A stretch of DNA of 64,000 nt from Nymphaea colorata. Taxonomy: Eukaryota > Streptophyta > Magnoliopsida > Nymphaeales > Nymphaeaceae. The stretch lies in NCBI RefSeq assembly GCF_008831285.2, contig NC_045146.1, positions 7,078,972 through 7,142,971 on the forward strand, in the 5' to 3' direction. The notes below the pieces were generated by a model. It was not told the DNA's origin. It was given only the letters and a program-made list of their open reading frames with translations, and did no database searches. The translations under genes were made by a program, and so were the position numbers. Positions 56,922-64,000 of the stretch are shown here, piece after piece; positions within the stretch are counted from its first letter, which is position 1; each line of letters opens with the position of its first letter.

Positions 56922-59819
56922 TCTCCCACTTGGCTATAAAACCGCCAATTTGCTTCTACTATATGTACGTTTCCTTAATCTTTAGTTACGTGGTTTTTCT
57001 TAATTGGTTTATCCATTGTAACATGAATTTCTTCAAGGTTTATAACGAGATTTTCTTTTCAATGACTTTCTTTCACAACCTTTCAAATATATCTTAGCCT
57101 CATATGGGCTACATGCTTGGTAAACATATCTTCAGATATTCTCTTAGATAAGGGATCAACTACCATATCATTAGTAGACATGTAATCAACCAAGATTTCA
57201 TTTTACTCAATCATTTTGTGAACATAATGGTATTTCACCATTAGATGTTTACCTTTGAGCAATAACTACATTTTTCAACCTTTGAGCAATAACTACATTT
57301 TTCATAGGAGATATCACTGCCTGATTATCACAGTATAGTTGAATTGGTTTATAATCAAGATCTAACTTCAAGTCTTTCATAATTGATTTATCTAGATAGC
57401 AAATGTAGTTGGGACATTATATGCTACATACTCTGCTTCTTGTGTGTGTTGAGCAACACATCCCTGTTTTTTATAGGACCAGGCTATCGCTCTACTCCAA
57501 AGATAAAGACATATCCAAATGTGGGCTTACTGTTGCCTTTACATCTAGCAAAATCTTATCAAAATAGCCAACTAAAGTTAACTCTTCAGCTTGGTAGGAT
57601 AATTTCAGTATTTTCGCTCCTCTAATCTACTAAAAAATTCTTTTAACTGTTTGCCAGTGAGGCCAACCATGTTTACTTTGGTAGCGTCTCACAAAACCAA
57701 TAGGAAAGCTTATGTCTGGTCTTATATATAGCATTAGATACATTAAACTACCAACAACTTGTGCATATAGAACATTTAATTTATGTTGTCCTTTACTGGG
57801 ACAATCACTTCGAATTATATTTGCTCTTTTAGCAATGAGAGTTCCAATAGTCTTTATATCCATATGAGAAACATCCAAGTTATAAAAGACTGCAATAACC
57901 ACAATTAATCTGATTGATGCAAATTTTGCAACAGGTGAATATGTTTTTAAATAATCAATTCCTTTTTTAGGGAACAAGCTTTCGCCACCAGTCTTGCTTT
58001 CACTTTCTTGACTGATCCGTCAGCTTTATATTTTTTCTTTAGCACCCATTTACACACAATGAGTCTTCTATCCTTAAGAAGGTCTACTAATTTTCATACT
58101 TTATTATTTTCTATTGATTAAATTTCCTCATCCATAGCATTTACCCAGTCTGATAATTCATGAGAATTTATTGCTTCATCATATGTCAGATTGTCAGACA
58201 TTTCATCAATATGTGTTAAATAACATAGTTCTTCTGCTAGATATACGTAGTAATCATTTAAATATGAAAGATGAGCTCTAATCCTTTTATGACCTGACAA
58301 AGTCTAAGAAGATGAGGTACTTGAATCAGTTGGTTCATTACCAAACTATTCTTTAATCGGTTAATTGCCAGACTATTCTTCTGAATAAATCAGATCATCC
58401 AATAGATCAGATTAATCTCCCACTGGATCATTGTTTTATTATTGAGTTCTTCTAGAAACTCTATATCACTATTTTCGATCAGTCCCATAGTCGAGTGATA
58501 TAATCTATAAACTTTGGATCCTTTCGAATATCCAATAAACAAACATCTTACAAATCTGTTATCTAGTTTGTTCATTTTTGGATCCAAACTTTTCACATAG
58601 GTTACATATCTTCATCTCTTGAAATGTCTCAGATCTGGTTTTACACTAGTCCATCTCTCATAAGGAGTACTCAGGATTGCTTTGCAGGGCACTCAGTTTA
58701 TAGTATACATAGTTGTTAAAACAACATCACCCCAAAATAATTTGGGTAATTGCGCACCTGCCAACATGGATCTTACCATATTCAAGAGGGTTCTATTATA
58801 TCTCTCAGCTACACCATTTTCTTGTGGCGTTCTAGGCATTATTCTTTGCCTATTAATGACAAGGTCTTTACAATATTTGAAGAATTCATTTGATGTATAC
58901 TCAACACCTCAAGCTGACCTTACTACCTTGATGTATTTTCCAAGCTGTCTCTCGACTTCATTTTTATATTCCTTGAATTTTTCAAGTGCTTTAGATTTAT
59001 GTTTGATCAGGTAAAGATAACCAAATCTTGAGAAGTCATCAATGAATGTTATGAAATATAACATGCCACTATATGTTTGGGCCCTGAAAGGTCTACAAAT
59101 ACCTGTATGAATGATATCCAATAGATCAGCAGCCTGAATTGCTTTAGATGAAAAGATTTCCTTGCCATGTTTCGATATAAACAAGATTCGCATTTTGCAG
59201 AATCATTTATATTTACATTGGGTATTATACCTTGCTATGCAAGAATCTTCATCTTGTTGATGCTTACATGGCTTAATCTTTTATGCCATAAGTACGCAAT
59301 CATACTCAACGTATAGTCAATATAAGTAGAACGTGAAGCTTTATTCATTTCGTTGAGTTGAAACATGCTTTATTCATTTCCTACTACAGCTAGGTCTTTA
59401 GCCATGACCAGCATCTTATTAACATGATTAACTACTCTATCTGACTCCTTCATTTTATATGAGATATCTTGCTCTAGGAGTAACTAAACACACATCATAG
59501 TAGTGGTGTTATACTTTGAGGAGATTGCAACAAACATCTCCTTGGCTGTTGAATGATCTTCAAATACTCTGAATCAAGTCATCTTCCATGAAAGCTAACA
59601 TGATGGTTTTAGCCATCAAATCATCATTCTCAAAGGCATCATATGCTTTCCTTTCATCATCTGTGGGCTTGTCTCCTAAGGCAGCAAAAAGTTTGTTGAT
59701 GACATGATTTAGTCTTTCGAGTGTCAAGCCAACATGATCCTACGCTTCCATGCATGAAAGTTGGTTTTATTGAGCTTTTTAGTCTTGGCCAGTTTTGAGG
59801 CACCCACTCTAGAAGTCAT
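56922..59819 (-). pseudogene. Decayed Ty1/Copia gag-pol, relic B
   Basis: gag starts at the ATG at 59819 with MTSRVGASKLAKTKKLNKTN, then stops after about 30 codons. Integrase fragments lie at about 58680-59190 (TYSGMLYFITFIDDFSRFGY). Integrase C-terminal and linker fragments occupy 58118-58596. The reverse transcriptase start is at about 57850-57977 and RNase H at about 57110-57400 (DNQAV and VDPLSKRISEDMF). The reverse transcriptase core, including the YVDD region, is deleted: the frame jumps from SHMDIKT to a region just before the RNase H linker. There is also a small tandem duplication at about 57255-57304. Confidence 0.8.
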
Positions 59820-60840
59820 TTCTAACTTTTGAATTTTAATGGCAAGTAAATAACAACAAGGAGGAAATTAAATCACCATTGCAACATAAAAATATCACAT
59901 CAGCAACAATATTCTAAAATATCACTTAGAAGCAAGGAGATCTCAATTTTAAATTTTATAACGAGATTTTCCTTCTTTATTTTCAAAACTATTTTTGAAA
60001 CACTTTTTAGCAATTTTTAACAAGTTTAAGGGTATCTCTATGTAATTTTAATAAAATTTAACTTTCGCAAGCCTCTTTCTGAAAACGTTTTTAGCAAAAA
60101 TGTTGCGGCATTAATTTCTATAAAAAGTGATAGTGTTGTTGAAAATATTGCTAAACTGGTGGACTAAATCTATACTTTCCAACTTTTGAGTATAAATTCG
60201 GTCTGACCTCATTTTTATCATTTTCGCTCGATCTTCTCTCTCCTATTGCGAGAACCCTTCTTTGTTAGGATTTCCTTCAGTGAGCACCTATGCCTTGAGC
60301 TCTATTGCTATCATGAGGAGGATGGCGGTGACACGTGCTCTACTGCTACCGCAAGGAGAACGGCCGGGGTTCTATCTGGCGAGCGTATGCGACTCATCGG
60401 CAGAGGAGGCAGTAGTTGAGGGGTCATAGATTTGACTGGAAAAAGTCAGTGACAGAGGGATATTTGGGAATCTGACGGAAAAGAAGCAGCGGCTGTTTCT
60501 TCGTCTGCGACATATGGGAGGAACTCCAGTTATTTTCCAGCTAGCCGTTGTTTCAGTTTCTCAAGTAGCATACAGTCGAGTAAAGTCCTTTACTCTCTTC
60601 CCTCCCTTTCTTTTTGTTAGATAGTGAACATAGCAAGCTCTACCTTCTATCGCGGGAGGTGTTGGACTACACCCTATTCCCTCTGAGTTTCCTGTAGCAG
60701 CGACAAAAGAAAGAGAGAACACCGGCTCTACCTTCGGTCTGAAGCATCATGACAAATGACTGCTTGGGATGTCATTATACTCTTCTCCCTTTGAGTCTTG
60801 CGTGTGTGCTCTCTGGCCAGACCCTTGATGAGGGATCTAG
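59820..60840. other. Region upstream of relic B gag; no gene recognised
   Basis: From 59820 to about 60180 the sequence is AT-rich, and no tRNA primer-binding site was found where one would be expected. From 60180 to 60840 it is more GC-rich, with short open frames but no domain. It may be LTR or leader sequence of one of the flanking Copia elements. Confidence 0.4.
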
Positions 60841-60870
60841 TTTATTATTATTATTATTATTATTATTATT
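60841..60870. repeat. (TTA)n microsatellite
   Basis: About ten units of TTA/ATT. Confidence 0.95.
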
Positions 60871-60879
60871 TTCTTTCGA

Positions 60880-61364
60880 GGATGTGTGCACGAACGTCAA
60901 GCTGGTAGAGACAACAACAACATTGACTGAAAGAGGAAGAGAAGAAGAAGCAGAGGATTATGTTGGAGCTTTGGGTCGAATCAAGATAGCGCACCAAAGA
61001 AAATGCAGAAATCGGAAAAACTATTCATAGATCCATGTGTTTCATAGGGCGGAAGTAGAACCTGTAGAGGCGACCGTCGACTGAATGTCGGCGACTGTTG
61101 GTAGAACGGCTACAATCCCCATAGAGTCGTTTCCCTGTGGAGGTAGCGGCTGTGGCGGCGGCGGCAATGGGTTTCTCTCCTCAGCCATAGCAGCCCAGTG
61201 ATGGGGACAGACAATTCACGTATGGCTAAGGGGACCGATTACCCAGACGGAAAAAACTTGATGTGTCTCACTCCATCACAAGACACAAGTATTTATACTT
61301 AAGGGTCCGAAACAGATATGGACCCATATCGACACAGGACTATCCAGTTGGAGAAATCCCAACA
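60880..61364 (-). repeat. 3' LTR region of Copia element C
   Basis: A minus-strand purine tract ctagtgggagat (61365-61376) precedes TGTTGGGATTTC, which starts at 61364. A TATA-like agtataaatac follows at about 61290. The interior around 61060-61190 is GC-rich with a (ggc)n-like run. The far border is unknown. A block at about 60880-60950 resembles 56515-56590 in the other Copia LTR region. Confidence 0.5.
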
Positions 61365-64000
61365 ATCTCCCACTAGTCCAAGTCGATATCAAGGGTAAAC
61401 AAAATGAATGGATTAGCCTTAAACTCCATTCCAAAGTCTCACCTTTGCTTTCTTACAGAACTTCTCAACAAACAAATGAGAATACAAAATAAATTGACAA
61501 CAAACTTAAATGAGAATCAACAAACTGTATGTGATCACATTCATAAATGTATATAATAGTGTGTTTACATAGAACTACACAAACCCATCCTCTTAACATG
61601 TTAAAAAAACATACCAGATGCTAGCGCTTTAGTAAGAGGATCTGCAACCATATTTGTAGTCCCAATGTGTTGAACACACACTAGTTGATTCTTTGTCCTT
61701 TCCTTAACAACAAAATACTTAAGTTCCATATGCTTACAAGAAGTAGTACTTTTGTTGTTATTGGAAAAGGACACTGCAGCTTCATTATTACACTGAACCT
61801 TAAGTGGTCTATCAATAGATTCCACTATCTTGAGCTGTGAAATGAAGTTCTTTATCTAAATTGCTTGCGATGTAGTCTCATATAATGCAATGAATTCTGC
61901 TTCCATGGTATGAGCAGCAGTCACAGTCTGCTTTTTGCTCCCCCATGAGATGGCACCTCCTGATAGAAGGAAAACAAAACCAGTAGTAGACTTTCTACTA
62001 TCGGTATATCCTCCAAGATCAGCGCCATAATAGCCAATCACTTCTAAATGGTCCACCTTGCGATATGTCAACATGTAATCTTTTGTCCCTTGCAAGTATC
62101 GCATGACTCTCTTTATGGCCTTCCAATGTGCCATACCTGGATTAGACTGAAATCTACCAAGCATGCCAACAACAAAGGAAATGTCAGGCCTAGTGCAAAT
62201 CTGCGCATACTGCAAGTTACCAACCGCTGATGCATATGGAATGTTGATCATTTGTGTCTTTTCAAATTCGTCCTTTGGACAATCATTTAGGCTCAATTTA
62301 TCACCTTTAGCTATGGGTGCCGAAATATGAGAACAATTCTCCATTCCATATCTTTTAAGAACTTTATTGATGTATGCTGATTGGGAGAGACTTAAAACAC
62401 CTTTAGATCTGTCTCGACGAATCTCAATGCTGAGAACAAATGAAGCCTCACCCATGTCCTTCATCTCAAAATGAGATGCAAGAAAATGTTTGGTTTCTGT
62501 TAGCAATTGAAGATCATTTGAAACAAGTAAAATGTCATCCATATATAAAGTCAAAATTATGAACTTACTCCCACATGTCTTAAAATACACACATCGATCA
62601 ATGATGTTTTCTGTAAACCTAAAAGTCGTAATGACTTCGAAAAACTTAATGTACCATTGACGTGAGGCCTGTTTAAGTCCATAAATCAGTTTATTAAGCT
62701 TGCAAACCAAATGATCTTTACCACTCTCAGAAAACCCTTAAGGTTGATCCATATATACCTCTTCATTCAAATCACCATTTAAGAAAGTCGTTTTCACATC
62801 CATCTGATGTAGCTCTAAGTCAAAATGAGCTACAAGTGCAAGGACAATCCTCATTGACTCTTTAGCAGAGACAGGTGAATATGTCTCATTATAGTCAATG
62901 CCCTCCATTTGTGTGAATCCTTTAGCAACCAATCTTGCCTTGTATCTCTCTATGTTGCCTTTAGAGTCCCTCTTGGTTTTATAGACCCATTTACACTCTA
63001 CGGGTTTAACTCCTTCAGGCAACGACACAAGGCTCAATGTCTGGTTTTTAGCCATAGAGTCAAGCTCTTCTTTCATGGCATTGATCCAGTGCCTGTATTG
63101 TTTGCTTTCAACGACTTCAATAAATTTGAAAGGGTCATCATCAACATCTATGAAATCACTAGGCTCTTGTAGGTATACCACATAGTCTGATAATATGGCA
63201 AATCTCCTAGCTCTTGCAGATCTTACGAACATGTAATTGATCATTTTCAATTTTTATGTCTACATACTGTTCATGTTCATCAGTATGATCTACATTTAAT
63301 TTATCTGGATCTGATGCATTACCTATATGATTTGCATTCATGTCATCATGAGAGACAACATAATCATACACACTTGCATTCTCTTTAGCAGGTCTACTTT
63401 CAGTATCCTGTATTTCCTCAAAAATGAGGTTTTGTAATGCATCTAGTCCAAATGAACCATCTTCCAGGAATTTAGCCTTATCTGTTTCCACAATATGTGG
63501 TGTATGAGATGGACAATAAAACCTATAGCCTTCCGATCTTTTTGGATAACCAATAAAGAAACCATTGGTTGTTCTAGGATCAAAGGCTTTTGTGTAAGGG
63601 TTGTACAACTTAGCTTCAGCAGGACATCCCCATATGTGCATAAAAGAGAGAAAAGGTTTCCTACCTGTCCACAATTCGTAAGGAGTTGTGGGAACAACTT
63701 TAGTAGGAACCCTATTTTGTATATGGACTGCTGTCCCGAGAGCTTTACCCCACAATGTTAGAGGGAGAGTAGAGTAATTTAACATAGCTTGAACCATTTC
63801 TTTAAGCGTACGATTTCTTTTTTCAGCAACACCATTTTGGTAGGCGCTACCAAGCATAGTGTATTGAGACACAATGCCTTCTTCCTTTAGAAATCGTGCT
63901 AATGGTCCATCCCTTTGTCTCATCTCAGTAAACCTACCATAATATTCACCACTTCTATCTGATCTAACTATCTTGATAACTTCACCGGTTTGTTTCTCTA
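61365..64000 (-). pseudogene. Copia element C pol, cut by the window edge
   Basis: Minus-strand order from the window edge is as follows. The integrase C-terminal half (63207-64000) has [18 protein letters not shown] carrying the catalytic Glu, then [16 protein letters not shown]. The reverse transcriptase (about 61856-63250) has [39 protein letters not shown] and YMDDILLVSND. RNase H (about 61601-62060) has a KSTTGFVFLLSGG segment and CNNEAAVSFS. Interruptions are few: a frame change near 63210-63240, a stop in the VYMDQP region (about 62735) and a stop near 61857. It is therefore younger than relics A and B but not functional as read. The gag and 5' LTR lie beyond the window. Confidence 0.88.

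Noticed and set aside
1-64000. tRNA, rRNA and microRNA genes
   Set aside because: I looked for tRNA-like cloverleaf landmarks and rRNA words and recognised none. The tRNA-related words found (ggtatcagagc) are retrotransposon primer-binding sites. A proper scan would need tRNAscan-SE and Infernal.

Overview
The window is plant nuclear DNA, most likely from a flowering plant. Three host genes encode proteins of plant-type families: a SEC15 exocyst subunit, an ER-membrane-anchored bZIP factor of the bZIP17/28 type, and a MYBC1-like GARP factor. All three lie on the minus strand. They sit in AT-rich, repeat-rich intergenic DNA with many Copia-type retrotransposon relics and small DNA transposons. 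I cannot name the species from the sequence. No rRNA, tRNA, CRISPR array or bacterial operon was seen.

Region 1-24.2 kb is a nested transposon block. From the left it holds a CACTA-like terminus, a decayed minus-strand Copia element, and a 3-kb terminal-inverted-repeat (TIR) element carrying what looks like an exon of the DNA polymerase alpha subunit B gene. A second gag fragment from a different Copia lineage follows. Next is a 987-bp TIR element built around a giant polypurine/polypyrimidine palindrome. After it comes a complete LTR retrotransposon (10670-18445, target duplication CATTC) that encodes no recognisable protease, integrase or reverse transcriptase, only two unfamiliar ORFs. Last is a very young Copia element (18685-23932, target duplication GCGCT) whose two LTRs differ at one position I could find, yet whose gag-pol is interrupted five times.

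Region 24.2-51 kb carries the host genes. SEC15 (28484-30844) has an intronless coding region and a probable 5' UTR intron. The bZIP gene (36437-39708) has two exons. The MYBC1-like gene (50107-50952) is a single exon. Between them are a long-TIR Mutator-like element, two copies of a hAT-like MITE, and relics of hAT and PIF/Harbinger transposases.

Region 51-64 kb is again transposon territory. A tandem duplication is interrupted by a short LINE fragment with a 17-bp target duplication. A Harbinger-like TIR element (54759-56181) carries what looks like the first exon of a DUF1749-type alpha/beta hydrolase gene, intron donor included. Two more minus-strand Copia elements follow, the last cut by the window edge.

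The host genes show no sign of acting together. The main interest is in mobile DNA: three TIR elements with related ends (core GTTTGAT), two of which seem to have picked up host exons, and a non-autonomous LTR element with an unfamiliar acidic, tyrosine-rich protein.
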